Assembly: GCA_023416585.1 (NCBI GenBank)
Contig: JAEZHM010000059.1
Location: 1 to 64,000, forward strand
DNA from: Bacillota bacterium
GTDB lineage: Bacteria > Bacillota > Clostridia > Christensenellales > Aristaeellaceae
DNA: 64,000 nt
Direction: 5' to 3'
The notes beneath the pieces were generated by a model. The model did no database searches and was not told the origin of the DNA. It saw only the letters and a program-made list of their open reading frames with translations. Shown one piece after another: positions 34,070 through 41,770 of the stretch. The stretch's first letter is position 1. Every line of letters starts with the position of its first letter. A program made the position numbers and the translations under genes.

Positions 34070-35710
34070 ATGACGCGCAGAGCAAACCTCATTCCCATCA
34101 ATGAAGACGTAACCCTCATCGACGATGCGGGGCAATCCACCTGCTACCTCGTGACCGGCGAAAAGCGGGCGCTGCTCATCGATACGGTCAACGGCCGGGA
34201 AAACCTATTGGAGGTCGTTCGGGAAATCACAAACTTGCCCGTGACGGTCGTAAACACCCACGGTCACTGCGACCACATTTGGGGCAATGTGTATTTCGAG
34301 GAAGCGTATCTTCATCCCGCCGACTGGGAACTGCACAACCTTCATTTTTCCTTCCCGGAAATTGCTGAAATGCTAAAAAAGCAAGAGCTGAAGCCCTGCA
34401 AGCTGCTGCCGCTGAAAGAGGACGATGTGTTTGACTTGGGTGGCGTTACGCTGGAAGTCATCCCCGTGCCGGGGCATACGCAAGGCAGCGTGGCACTGCT
34501 TTGCCGCAAGCACCGGATGCTGTTTTCAGGGGACGCGATAAACGGGCATCTATGGATGCAGCTCAGCGAATCCACCCCGTTTCAAGTACTTACGCTATCG
34601 CTGGAAAAGCTGCTTTCTGATTACCGTTCCTCCTTTGACTACATTCTTACCGGCCACGGAAAGGGACCGGAGGATGCCGTATTGGTGGAAGAGCTGGCGG
34701 AGGGCGTCATAGACCTTTTGCACGGCGAATGCGAGCTGGATAGGCCCTATGAGTGGTTCATGCGCACAGACAAGGCCCACCCCTTCGGCAAGGAAGGGCA
34801 GCACGTGATCGTCTATAACCAGACCAACCTGGAGATTGAGCGTGGCGTGAGAAAGCCGTATCCTCCCATCAAACACGTCCCCAACAATCCAATCTTAAGC
34901 GGCATGGCATACATCCGGCAGAACATCGTCTACTCGAAAGCAACAGGGCAGGATATCACCCTGGCCCTCATTACGCCCTGGAAGCCGGAGGGGGTGGAGA
35001 CGCCCAAAACGCCATGGATCGTGTTTGTGCAGGGAAGCGGCTGGACCTTCCCCGATATTTCCTATGAAATGGGGCAAATGGCCTGGTACGCCCAGCATGG
35101 CATTTCTGTGGCCATGGTCACCCACCGCAACTGCCTGAATGGCCATCCCTTCCCGGCCTATTTGCAGGATGTGAAGACGGCCATCCGCTTCCTCAAGAGC
35201 CATGCGGAGGAATACCACATCGACAAAGACAGGGTAGGCATCTTCGGCACCTCCTCCGGCGGCAATACGGCTTTACTTGTAGGCCTAACCGGAGATGATC
35301 CCGCCTACAAGACGGCGGAGTATGCGATGGAATCCGACACGGTGAAACTGGTCATCGAATGCTTCGGGCCGGCGGATTTAATGCGCATGCTGGGTGGACA
35401 AATACCCAAAGAACCCCACGGAGATGTCTTCCGCGGCTTGACCGCCGGGAAGGATGTGAATCAGGTCTTGCGGGAAATGAGCCCTGTGAGCCATGTGAAG
35501 GAAGATACAGCCTATCCGCCCTTCCTTTTGATCCATGGCAGCGCCGATACAGTGGTTCCCTATGACCAGCTGGTTCTCATGTACCGCAAGCTGTACGATC
35601 AGGGCGCGGACGTACAGGCCATCTGCGTTGATCACGCCCCTCACGAAGGCAGCTTCTGGAGCAGGGAGTTGCACGAGATCATCCTTGCGTATATTCAAGA
35701 GAAACTATAA
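34070..35710 (+). CDS. Metallo-beta-lactamase fold fused to an alpha/beta hydrolase
   Basis: A 546-residue two-domain enzyme. The N-terminal half (about 1-250) is a metallo-beta-lactamase fold with THGHCDH (H64, H66, D68, H69) and PVPGHTQGSVALLCR. The C-terminal half (about 280-546) is an esterase-like alpha/beta hydrolase with FGTSSGGN (nucleophile S395), the Asp loop IHGSADTVVP and the His loop VDHAPHEGSF. Both sites look intact. Neighbours give no pathway. Start ATG 34070 follows GAGAGGG. A linked two-step ester and thioester/lactone hydrolysis is possible but is only a guess. Confidence 0.85.
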   Translation: MTRRANLIPINEDVTLIDDAGQSTCYLVTGEKRALLIDTVNGRENLLEVVREITNLPVTVVNTHGHCDHIWGNVYFEEAYLHPADWELHNLHFSFPEIAEMLKKQELKPCKLLPLKEDDVFDLGGVTLEVIPVPGHTQGSVALLCRKHRMLFSGDAINGHLWMQLSESTPFQVLTLSLEKLLSDYRSSFDYILTGHGKGPEDAVLVEELAEGVIDLLHGECELDRPYEWFMRTDKAHPFGKEGQHVIVYNQTNLEIERGVRKPYPPIKHVPNNPILSGMAYIRQNIVYSKATGQDITLALITPWKPEGVETPKTPWIVFVQGSGWTFPDISYEMGQMAWYAQHGISVAMVTHRNCLNGHPFPAYLQDVKTAIRFLKSHAEEYHIDKDRVGIFGTSSGGNTALLVGLTGDDPAYKTAEYAMESDTVKLVIECFGPADLMRMLGGQIPKEPHGDVFRGLTAGKDVNQVLREMSPVSHVKEDTAYPPFLLIHGSADTVVPYDQLVLMYRKLYDQGADVQAICVDHAPHEGSFWSRELHEIILAYIQEKL

Positions 35711-36016
35711 AACCAGGCGGGGAGTCGGAACTTACAAATCCGGCTCCCTTCATTCAATTGATGCTGCTGATTAAGCGAGCACTCCGGCCACTACAGAAGT
35801 AATAAAATATGAAGATTCATTTTTATCCTGGCAAGGAGGCGGTGAACTGTTTAATAATATTCCAAGCTCCGCCCGTATGTCATCCTGAGGGCCCGCCCGT
35901 AGGATCTTGCCTTTGGTACTAAACACAATACAGATTATTTATTTTGTCTTAAGAATCCGGAACATGGTAGAATGGAGAAGAAGAATCTGAATCTATCGCT
36001 TTGAAAGGATAATTTC
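35711..36016. other. Intergenic stretch with weak hairpin and REP-like palindrome
   Basis: No gene is supported here. GGAGTCGGA (35721-35729) pairs with TCCGGCTCC (35739-35747) and may end the upstream transcript. At about 35879-35910 the sequence reads GTCATCCTGAGGG, then CCCGCCCGT, then AGGATCTTGC. This resembles the GTCATCCTGAG...AGGATC palindromes scattered in many bacterial genomes. A second copy is not present in the window. Confidence 0.5.
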
Positions 36017-36529
36017 ATGAAATCAAAAAAATTAACGATCACATTGTTCCTACTATATTTGTTAGCACTTGCTGGGATCATTTTGTTTAAGACAAGAATC
36101 GCTTTTACATTTTTGCATTATAGATTCACATTTGTTATGGACGTCGAAAGAAGTATCAATCTTATCCCATTTGGCGCCATGCTGAAACTAAATGGAGTCC
36201 CCAGTTATAACGAAATAATCTACAATGGGTTGGTATTTGTGCCTTTTGGTATTTTTATTTGCATGCTGAGTAAGAAATCCTTTGCCCGTCTGATTGTTCC
36301 GATTATTTTGACAAGCCTGTTTTTTGAGATAACACAGTATATTTTTGCGCTTGGAGCCAGTGACATTACGGATCTTATTGCAAATACATTCGGTGGCATT
36401 ATTGGTATTGGGATATTTTTCATCTTCCACAAAATATGCAAGGATAATGTCTATAAGGTTATGAATACCATAGCCCTGGTGTTGGAAATCGGATTGGCTC
36501 TGCTTATTGGTATGATAAGGTTTATGTAG
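36017..36529 (+). CDS. VanZ-family membrane protein
   Basis: A 170-residue protein with four to five membrane helices. NLIPFGAMLKL, NGLVFVPFGIFICML, FFEITQYIFALGASDITDLI and ANTFGGIIGIGIF are the VanZ family blocks. VanZ-like proteins give low-level teicoplanin resistance in enterococci, but most have unknown roles. GAAAGGAT precedes ATG 36017. There are no van genes nearby. It is AT-rich compared with its surroundings. Confidence 0.88.
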   Translation: MKSKKLTITLFLLYLLALAGIILFKTRIAFTFLHYRFTFVMDVERSINLIPFGAMLKLNGVPSYNEIIYNGLVFVPFGIFICMLSKKSFARLIVPIILTSLFFEITQYIFALGASDITDLIANTFGGIIGIGIFFIFHKICKDNVYKVMNTIALVLEIGLALLIGMIRFM

Positions 36530-36572
36530 ATTCGCATAGAAGACTATTTCCATATCACGGAGGGAACTGCAA

Positions 36573-37124
36573 TTGCTCAAAGTGATACCTACAAAGCTCA
36601 GTGAAGTGCTCATTTTGGAATACGAGCCCAAGGATGATGCAAGGGGGCCTGTATATAAGAATTTCTCCAAAAAGGAATTGGAGCAGTCGGGCATCCTTAC
36701 GGAATTTGTGGAGGAGTACCTGTACTGCCCCGCAAAAAAAGGCACCCTTTACGGCATTCACTTTCAAAACCAGCCAAAGGCGCAGGGCAAACTGGTCTAT
36801 TGCACAAAAGGCAGGTGCTTGGACTTTGCCGTTGATTTAAGAAAACATTCTGCAACATATAAGCAATGGGTAAGGGTGGAACTAACTCCGGAAAACAGGA
36901 GGCAGATGTATATCCCCAAGGGATTTGGCCATGCTCTTTTGACGCTTATGGACGATACGCATATCGTATTCCGTATCGATGAATACTTTGATCCGGAATT
37001 AAGCTGTGCCATCACTTACAAGGATGAGGAACTGAATATTCCCTTTGATGCCGGGCAGCCCATTCTTTCAACGCAGGATAATACTGCCCCGTATCTCAAA
37101 GACAGCGGCTGCAACTTTGAATAG
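36573..37124 (+). CDS. RmlC-like dTDP-sugar epimerase family protein
   Basis: A 183-residue cupin of the dTDP-4-dehydrorhamnose 3,5-epimerase family. Family segments are GTLYGIHFQNQPKAQGKLVY, RCLDFAVDLRKHSATYKQW and MYIPKGFGHALL. The Arg usual in RGLHxQ is Tyr here (LYGIHFQ), so substrate or activity may differ. No rmlA, rmlB or rmlD is adjacent. The start is TTG 36573 with GGAGGG eight bases upstream. Confidence 0.8.
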   Translation: MLKVIPTKLSEVLILEYEPKDDARGPVYKNFSKKELEQSGILTEFVEEYLYCPAKKGTLYGIHFQNQPKAQGKLVYCTKGRCLDFAVDLRKHSATYKQWVRVELTPENRRQMYIPKGFGHALLTLMDDTHIVFRIDEYFDPELSCAITYKDEELNIPFDAGQPILSTQDNTAPYLKDSGCNFE

Positions 37125-37146
37125 CTGTGCCGCAAAATAAATACGG

Positions 37147-37181
37147 GCGCCGCCTCCTCACCAAAGGTGAGGAGGCGGCGC
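37147..37181. terminator. Strong bidirectional hairpin between rmlC-like gene and thrS
   Basis: A 16-bp perfect stem (37147-37162 with 37166-37181) and a three-base loop lie between convergent genes. The T runs on both sides are modest, but the position suits transcription termination. Confidence 0.75.
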
Positions 37182-37227
37182 TCGTTCTTATTATGTGCGG
37201 TGCCAACTCAAATGATAAAAGAAGCGC

Positions 37228-38778
37228 CTATTCCTCTTCAAAAATGCATTGGGGGATTCCCTGCTCCATTTGAGGCTTCAAGTATTTTTGCAAAAGAGGA
37301 ATATCCATTGAGCCCAAATCGCCATCCTTCCGGCTTCGAACGGCAAATGTGCCACTTGCGGCTTCCCTGTCGCCAACGACGAGGATATATGGGATCTTTT
37401 CAAGCTGAAAGCGCTTGATTTTATTTCTCATATTATCGTTATCGCTATTCAAGCTGACGCGGAAACCTTGTGCCAAAAGCGTACGTGATAACTGTTTTGC
37501 ATAGCGGATATGGGCCTCGTTCACCGGTACGATACCCAACTGCTTAGGAGCAAACCAAAACGGGAATTCTCCCTTGTAGTGCTCGATCAGCAGTGCCATA
37601 AACCGCTCCAGGCTGCCAAACAATGCGCGGTGCACCATATACGGCGTGTGATGCTGCCCATCGGCGCCTACATAAAACATCTTAAAGCGCTCCGGCAGGT
37701 TGAAATCAAACTGTATGGTGCTGCATTGCCATTCCCTATTCAAAGAATCAAATAGCTTCAGGTCGATTTTAGGGCCATAGAAGGCTCCGCCGCCCTCGTC
37801 TATCTCATAATCAAGGCCCGCGGATACAACAGCCCGTTTGAGTACATCCGTTGCCATCTCCCAATCCTTTATATCACCTACGAACTTTTGTTTTGGCTTT
37901 GTGGAGATGTACGCCTGGAATTTATTAAGGCCAAAGGAGCGCAGCATATACAGTGAAAACTTGAGCGCGTCGGCGACTTCTTTTTCTATCTGTTCGGGCG
38001 TGCAGATGATGTGGGCATCATCCTGCGTAAAGCCCCTCACCCGTGTCAGTCCGTTCAGCGTGCCCGAAAGCTCATATCTGTACACTGTTCCGTATTCCGC
38101 ATACTTTACAGGCAAGTCACGGTAGGAGTGTATTTCACTGTTATAGATGTTGATGTGAAACGGACAGTTCATGGGTTTCAAGTAATACTCTTCCTGGTCA
38201 ATGATCATTGGGCTGTACATGGCATCCTTGTAAAAGTCAAGGTGCCCCGATGTCTTCCACAGCTCCGCCTTACCTATATGAGGCGTATATACCCACTCAT
38301 AGCCATTGAGGATATGCGCCTTTTGCCCGAAGCTTTCAAGCAGATACCGTATCATAGCTCCCTTTGGATGCCAAAGGATCAAACCCTGCCCAATATCACT
38401 TGAGCTTGAAAACAGTTTCAGCTCATTGCCAAGCGCTTTGTGGTCACGCTTTGATGCTTCCTCAACAAAGCTCTTATGCTCCTGGAACTCGGCCGTTGTG
38501 GAAAAAGCAGTCACATAGATGCGCTGCAGCATACGGTTTTTTGCATTTCCATCTTCATACACACCTGAAAAGCGATTTAGCTCAAAGGCGCAATCAATAT
38601 CACTTGCTTCGATCCTTTTGGCTATTTCCGAAAAGGCCTCGGGAGTAAGCGGGGCAATATCGTAGTCGCAGTAAAATCCCTCACTGCTTTCCTTAAACAA
38701 AACGCATGACGCGTTTCCGTAATATTGTTGTACGGATTCAGACAGCCTGCCGGCCAAAAGTTTCTTGTAGCCTTCCAT
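37228..38778 (-). CDS. thrS: Threonyl-tRNA synthetase lacking TGS and a functional editing domain
   Basis: A 516-residue class II synthetase that charges tRNA-Thr. Catalytic motifs are present: MNCPFHINIY (zinc Cys), YRYELSGTLNGLTRVRGFTQ then DDAHIIC (motif 2 and zinc His), and HHTPYMVHRALFGSLERF (motif 3 and zinc His). The anticodon-binding domain ends the protein. Usual ThrRS is about 640 residues. Here the TGS domain is absent, and the N2 editing domain is cut to about 100 residues without its HxxxH and C-xxx-H metal set. It therefore cannot clear Ser-tRNA-Thr by the known route. GAGGAGGG precedes ATG 38778. Control is by the leader attenuator upstream. Confidence 0.92.
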   Translation of the reverse strand: MEGYKKLLAGRLSESVQQYYGNASCVLFKESSEGFYCDYDIAPLTPEAFSEIAKRIEASDIDCAFELNRFSGVYEDGNAKNRMLQRIYVTAFSTTAEFQEHKSFVEEASKRDHKALGNELKLFSSSSDIGQGLILWHPKGAMIRYLLESFGQKAHILNGYEWVYTPHIGKAELWKTSGHLDFYKDAMYSPMIIDQEEYYLKPMNCPFHINIYNSEIHSYRDLPVKYAEYGTVYRYELSGTLNGLTRVRGFTQDDAHIICTPEQIEKEVADALKFSLYMLRSFGLNKFQAYISTKPKQKFVGDIKDWEMATDVLKRAVVSAGLDYEIDEGGGAFYGPKIDLKLFDSLNREWQCSTIQFDFNLPERFKMFYVGADGQHHTPYMVHRALFGSLERFMALLIEHYKGEFPFWFAPKQLGIVPVNEAHIRYAKQLSRTLLAQGFRVSLNSDNDNMRNKIKRFQLEKIPYILVVGDREAASGTFAVRSRKDGDLGSMDIPLLQKYLKPQMEQGIPQCIFEEE

Positions 38779-38889
38779 ATTCGTGCCCTCCTCATTTCAT
38801 TTATATGCTTGAAACGAAGAGGCTGCGGTAAGCCGCTCCTTGGAATACCGGATCAATATTCCATTTTTCATTGGAGCAAACACCCCCTT

Positions 38890-38937
38890 TCAAAAAGAAA
38901 AAACCTTGCACACGTTTCCTTGTGATGCAAGGTTTTT
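38890..38937 (-). terminator. Attenuator terminator of the thrS leader
   Basis: On the minus strand AAAACCTTGCA (38936-38926) pairs with TGCAAGGTTTT (38910-38900). Three more inner pairs (CAC with GTG) add to the stem. The tail TTTTTTCTTTTT follows. It lies inside the leader, about 110 bases before the thrS start, so it must be read through for expression. Confidence 0.9.
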
Positions 38938-38993
38938 TTTATATTCCTTGCAGCCACACGACCCAAAGGGCTTGCCTTTGCCGTTGGCTGCAA
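38921..38993 (-). promoter_or_regulatory. thrS attenuator: competing anti-terminator helices
   Basis: In the leader RNA, TTGCAGCCA (38993-38985) can pair with TGGCTGCAA (38956-38948). The same second segment, read as TGTGG-C-TGCAAGG (38958-38946), can instead pair with CCTTGCATCACA (38932-38921), giving 12 bp with one bulge. That second pairing blocks the terminator. A third segment just after the leader-peptide stop (39018-39006) pairs over 13 bp with 38980-38967, inside the loop of the first hairpin. These are the mutually exclusive folds expected of ribosome-controlled attenuation. Confidence 0.75.
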
Positions 38994-39016
38994 ATCAGCT
39001 AACTTCAAAGGAAGCC

Positions 39017-39055
39017 CTAAGCAGTAGTAGTGGTTGCGAAAACAGAATGCTCCAT
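39017..39055 (-). CDS. Threonine-rich leader peptide of thrS
   Basis: A 12-codon ORF encodes MEHSVFATTTTA and then stops. Four consecutive Thr codons (ACC ACT ACT ACT) sit at 39032-39021. GAGGTG lies six bases before its ATG, and a consensus promoter lies about 27 bases upstream. The segment just past the stop codon can pair into the attenuator. A ribosome stalled at the Thr codons, when Thr-tRNA is low, would leave that segment free and favour read-through into thrS. This is the classical leader-peptide logic, read directly from the sequence but untested. Confidence 0.8.
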   Translation of the reverse strand: MEHSVFATTTTA

Positions 39056-39081
39056 AGCCGGCACCTCGAATTTTTTTGGTC

Positions 39082-39110
39082 ATTATACCAGATGGCAAAC
39101 CTTAAGTCAA
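39082..39110 (-). promoter_or_regulatory. thrS: Promoter of thrS
   Basis: On the minus strand TTGACT (39110-39105) and TATAAT (39087-39082) are 17 bases apart. The predicted start at about 39075 gives a leader of nearly 300 bases. The promoter lies in the gap after the VOC gene, so thrS has its own transcript. Confidence 0.85.
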
Positions 39111-39149
39111 CCGCATCAGCGTCAACTTGCGATAACCGTCCGGAGACGT

Positions 39150-39512
39150 TTACTTATTTTCCACAAACTGCACCCTGATCCCATTAGGGTCCTTTACGAA
39201 AAAGAACCGAACATGGGGGTTGGGCTCAAAGGGGCCGCTTTCCACGGCCAGTCCTCTTTCCCGGATGAACTGTATCTTTTTGTCCACTGATTCCACTTCG
39301 AAGCCGATGGACATTTCCTTGCCATAATGGTTTTCAGGATTGGAGGGATGCGCAATCAGCTCCAGCTTTGTTTCCCCATCGCCAAGGAAAGCGATATCCC
39401 CCGAGCCTTCCGACGAAAACCGCCTTGTCACGGGAAGGCCGACGATTTCCTGATAGAATTTCAGCGACTCCTCCATACTCGAAACCGAGAGCGTCACCCA
39501 TAAAAACTTCAT
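39150..39512 (-). CDS. VOC (glyoxalase/bleomycin-resistance) superfamily protein
   Basis: A 120-residue protein with the paired beta-alpha-beta-beta-beta VOC fold. FLWVTLSVSSMEESLKFYQE and IVGLPVTRRF are at the start, and FFFVKDPNGIRVQFVENK is at the end with the usual Glu metal ligand. AGGAG lies eight bases before ATG 39512. It follows the UroD gene at 39567 by 54 bases on the same strand, so it may be the last gene of the corrinoid operon. Its substrate is unknown. Confidence 0.85.
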   Translation of the reverse strand: MKFLWVTLSVSSMEESLKFYQEIVGLPVTRRFSSEGSGDIAFLGDGETKLELIAHPSNPENHYGKEMSIGFEVESVDKKIQFIRERGLAVESGPFEPNPHVRFFFVKDPNGIRVQFVENK

Positions 39513-39566
39513 GATTTTCAGCTCCTTTTATCCTATTATTCGCCTTGATAAAAGCCATGATACGTA

Positions 39567-40697
39567 TCAGCGAATTCCGAACATTTTCTCCTTCAGGTCC
39601 AGGTAATACAAATAATTCTCCTGGGACACATCTGCCGGGCACCTGTGATCGCAAAACGGGATATATCCGCCGCGCTCCACATAGGGCACGAGGGATTCCA
39701 TATAAGTTTTGATGGCCTGCTTACCTTCAATAAGCTGCATTTTGTCAAAGCCGCCCATGATGCGCAGCTGCCCAGGATATTGGTCTAATAGCTGCCCGGG
39801 ATGGGCGCAGCTGTTTACCTCATAGGGAAACAGGCAGTTGATGCCGCAATCCAGCAATATGGGCAGGATGGGCCGCACATCACCGTCACAGTCGGTATAC
39901 CACACATCGATGCCGTACTGTGCAAGCTTCTTGTGAATGCGCTTGTACCTGGGCGCGATCACATCCCTGAAATAGGCGGGGCTCAAAATCGGGCCCTTGT
40001 TGAAGCAGATGTCTTCCCAGCCGGAAGCAAAGTCAAAGGTGAAATGCGGCAGCACATGGTCCAGGAAGCGCTCTATGATCTGGCAGGTGGTTTCGATCAT
40101 GTCCTCCAGCATTTCCGGATAATCATATACCGCGTAACACAGGCCCTCAAAGGTGAGCAGGTCCCTAATGCGGCCGATCATGGAACCGCAGTCTACCCCC
40201 AGCGGTATATCCCTTTCCTCCGGAAACCGCTTTTTCAGCTTTTCTATGTCGGGCAGGCGCCTTGGATCTTCCACCTGAAAGCGCTCTTCCTTGACGCGCT
40301 TCCAATCCTCCGGCGTTTGAATGGAGGAGTGGATAAAGTGCGGGATGGTATCATGTCTGTCCCTGGGCACCTCGGCTGTCAGGCCGTCCCTGTTGATGAT
40401 GATATTCGTCTTGGCCCGCTGCTCGATCACCTTTTCTTCAAAGGGCGGATACAGAAAAAGCTGGCCGCTCACGTATCCAAGCCGGTCAAAGGAGAACAGC
40501 ACATCCGCCTCCTCGTTGGAGCGGATGTTTTGAGCTTTGAACAGTTCCCACTTGTCAAACAGCTCGTCCCAATAGCCGAATTCCATATGAAACGTACGGT
40601 CTACCGGCTGAAAATGCATCTGCCTGTTGAACCGTTCCCTATCGGTCATGGTGCCTTTCCATTTTTCCCGGACGGGCCGGATTACCTTGTCAATCAC
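39567..40697 (-). CDS. UroD-family methyltransferase-like protein
   Basis: A 376-residue TIM-barrel protein of the uroporphyrinogen decarboxylase/MtaA superfamily. PLGVDCGSMIGRIRDLLTFE, DFASGWEDICFNKGPILSPA and YFRDVIAPRYKRIHKKL are typical segments. It has a DCDGD motif where methyl-corrinoid transferases have HxC, so zinc ligation may differ. GTG 40697 is the start, with AGGAGG eight bases upstream. The neighbours (corrinoid protein, activator) indicate methyl transfer rather than haem synthesis. Confidence 0.82.
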   Translation of the reverse strand: MIDKVIRPVREKWKGTMTDRERFNRQMHFQPVDRTFHMEFGYWDELFDKWELFKAQNIRSNEEADVLFSFDRLGYVSGQLFLYPPFEEKVIEQRAKTNIIINRDGLTAEVPRDRHDTIPHFIHSSIQTPEDWKRVKEERFQVEDPRRLPDIEKLKKRFPEERDIPLGVDCGSMIGRIRDLLTFEGLCYAVYDYPEMLEDMIETTCQIIERFLDHVLPHFTFDFASGWEDICFNKGPILSPAYFRDVIAPRYKRIHKKLAQYGIDVWYTDCDGDVRPILPILLDCGINCLFPYEVNSCAHPGQLLDQYPGQLRIMGGFDKMQLIEGKQAIKTYMESLVPYVERGGYIPFCDHRCPADVSQENYLYYLDLKEKMFGIR

Positions 40698-40721
40698 TTA
40701 ACATTCCTCCTGATTATTGCA

Positions 40722-41747
40722 CTACGCCAGGGGATCGTAACCGATCGCTTCCTTCACCATGGCCAGATACTTGTTCTTAGGTATATAGGGCGGCACGCTG
40801 TTGCCTGTGCCTACCAGGTATCCGCCCCGCTTATCTGTGCGTTCAATCATCGCCCTCACCCTTAACCTGATAGCCTCTTCGCTTTCCCGGCAGATAAAGT
40901 CCACATCTATGCCACCAGCGATGGCGATACGGTCATGATATTTCTCATAAGCCTCCTCCACCGGCTGGATGCCATCCTCAAAGGAATGCTTCACATCATA
41001 GCCCATGGCGATGACATCCTCCATCACATCCCGCAAATTGCCGCAGGAATGCAGCAAAATCGGGCGGCCGGCCGCGTGGGCAAGGTCCACAAAACGCTTG
41101 TGCCAAGGAAAAACATATTCCCGCATCTGCGCGGGCGATAAAAACGTCTGGGTATTGAAGCCCCAGTCATCATTGGAGCAGATAAATCCGACGGCGTCGT
41201 ATTGAAGGGCGTGTTCATAATACCTCAAAAGCCTTTGCCCCACCTGGTCAAACAGCGCCTTTGCCAAGTCCGGGTCCTCATAGAGCATATAGCACAGGTT
41301 TTCATACCCCACGATAGCGGTCACATTCTCCAGCACGCCGCCTGGGCCCATTACCATCAGCTTCATGTTCCCGGGAAGATGATTCTTGATCTCCTTCAAG
41401 TGGCTGTAATCATACCTGTCGGGATCAGGCCAGGGATAATTATCGTAGCTTTCCCAATCGGAAACAAGCCCGCCTTCGTTCAGGGAAACCGTGTCAAGGT
41501 GCGCCCGCTCCTTTGTTGGAAACCCCATGCGGCAGGCATGCGATGTCACATAGTCGTAGCCTAACTTCGCGAACGCCTCGGCGGTAAAGTGAAGCTCGCT
41601 GAGCATATCTGTACCCGAAAACTTGCGGCCATTCACGGCCTCATACAAAGGCATGTTCATGAACAGCTCAAACAGCGTCGGCCTTACCGGGCATTCCCGC
41701 CTGAGTACGCAGAGCACGTTGTCAAACTCCGGTATGCGCTTTTCCAT
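40722..41747 (-). CDS. UroD-family corrinoid methyltransferase
   Basis: A 341-residue member of the MtaA/CmuA/UroD superfamily. ILLHSCGNLRDVMEDV carries the HxC zinc-ligand pair found in methylcobamide methyltransferases, and FICSNDDWGFNTQTFLSPAQ is another family block. The C-terminal YLVGTGNSVPPYIPKNKYLA is also typical. GGAGGG precedes ATG 41747. Probable role: move a methyl group between a substrate or acceptor and the corrinoid protein of this operon. It is the best zinc-site match of the three UroD-type proteins. Confidence 0.85.
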   Translation of the reverse strand: MEKRIPEFDNVLCVLRRECPVRPTLFELFMNMPLYEAVNGRKFSGTDMLSELHFTAEAFAKLGYDYVTSHACRMGFPTKERAHLDTVSLNEGGLVSDWESYDNYPWPDPDRYDYSHLKEIKNHLPGNMKLMVMGPGGVLENVTAIVGYENLCYMLYEDPDLAKALFDQVGQRLLRYYEHALQYDAVGFICSNDDWGFNTQTFLSPAQMREYVFPWHKRFVDLAHAAGRPILLHSCGNLRDVMEDVIAMGYDVKHSFEDGIQPVEEAYEKYHDRIAIAGGIDVDFICRESEEAIRLRVRAMIERTDKRGGYLVGTGNSVPPYIPKNKYLAMVKEAIGYDPLA

Positions 41748-41770
41748 GCGATCCCTCCGCCGCGTTACAT

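Noticed and set aside
36017..36529. Vancomycin or teicoplanin resistance cluster
   Set aside because: Only a VanZ-family protein is present, with no vanHAX, vanY or two-component genes. VanZ-like proteins are common and mostly unrelated to resistance.
38779..39075. T-box riboswitch upstream of thrS
   Set aside because: The leader lacks the T-box consensus (AGGGTGGnACCGCG-like) and the usual specifier stem. The Thr-rich leader peptide and competing helices explain the region better.
39801..40865. Plus-strand ORF of 354 residues opposite the UroD genes
   Set aside because: Its composition is that of a reverse-frame shadow, and it spans two real minus-strand genes and their gap.
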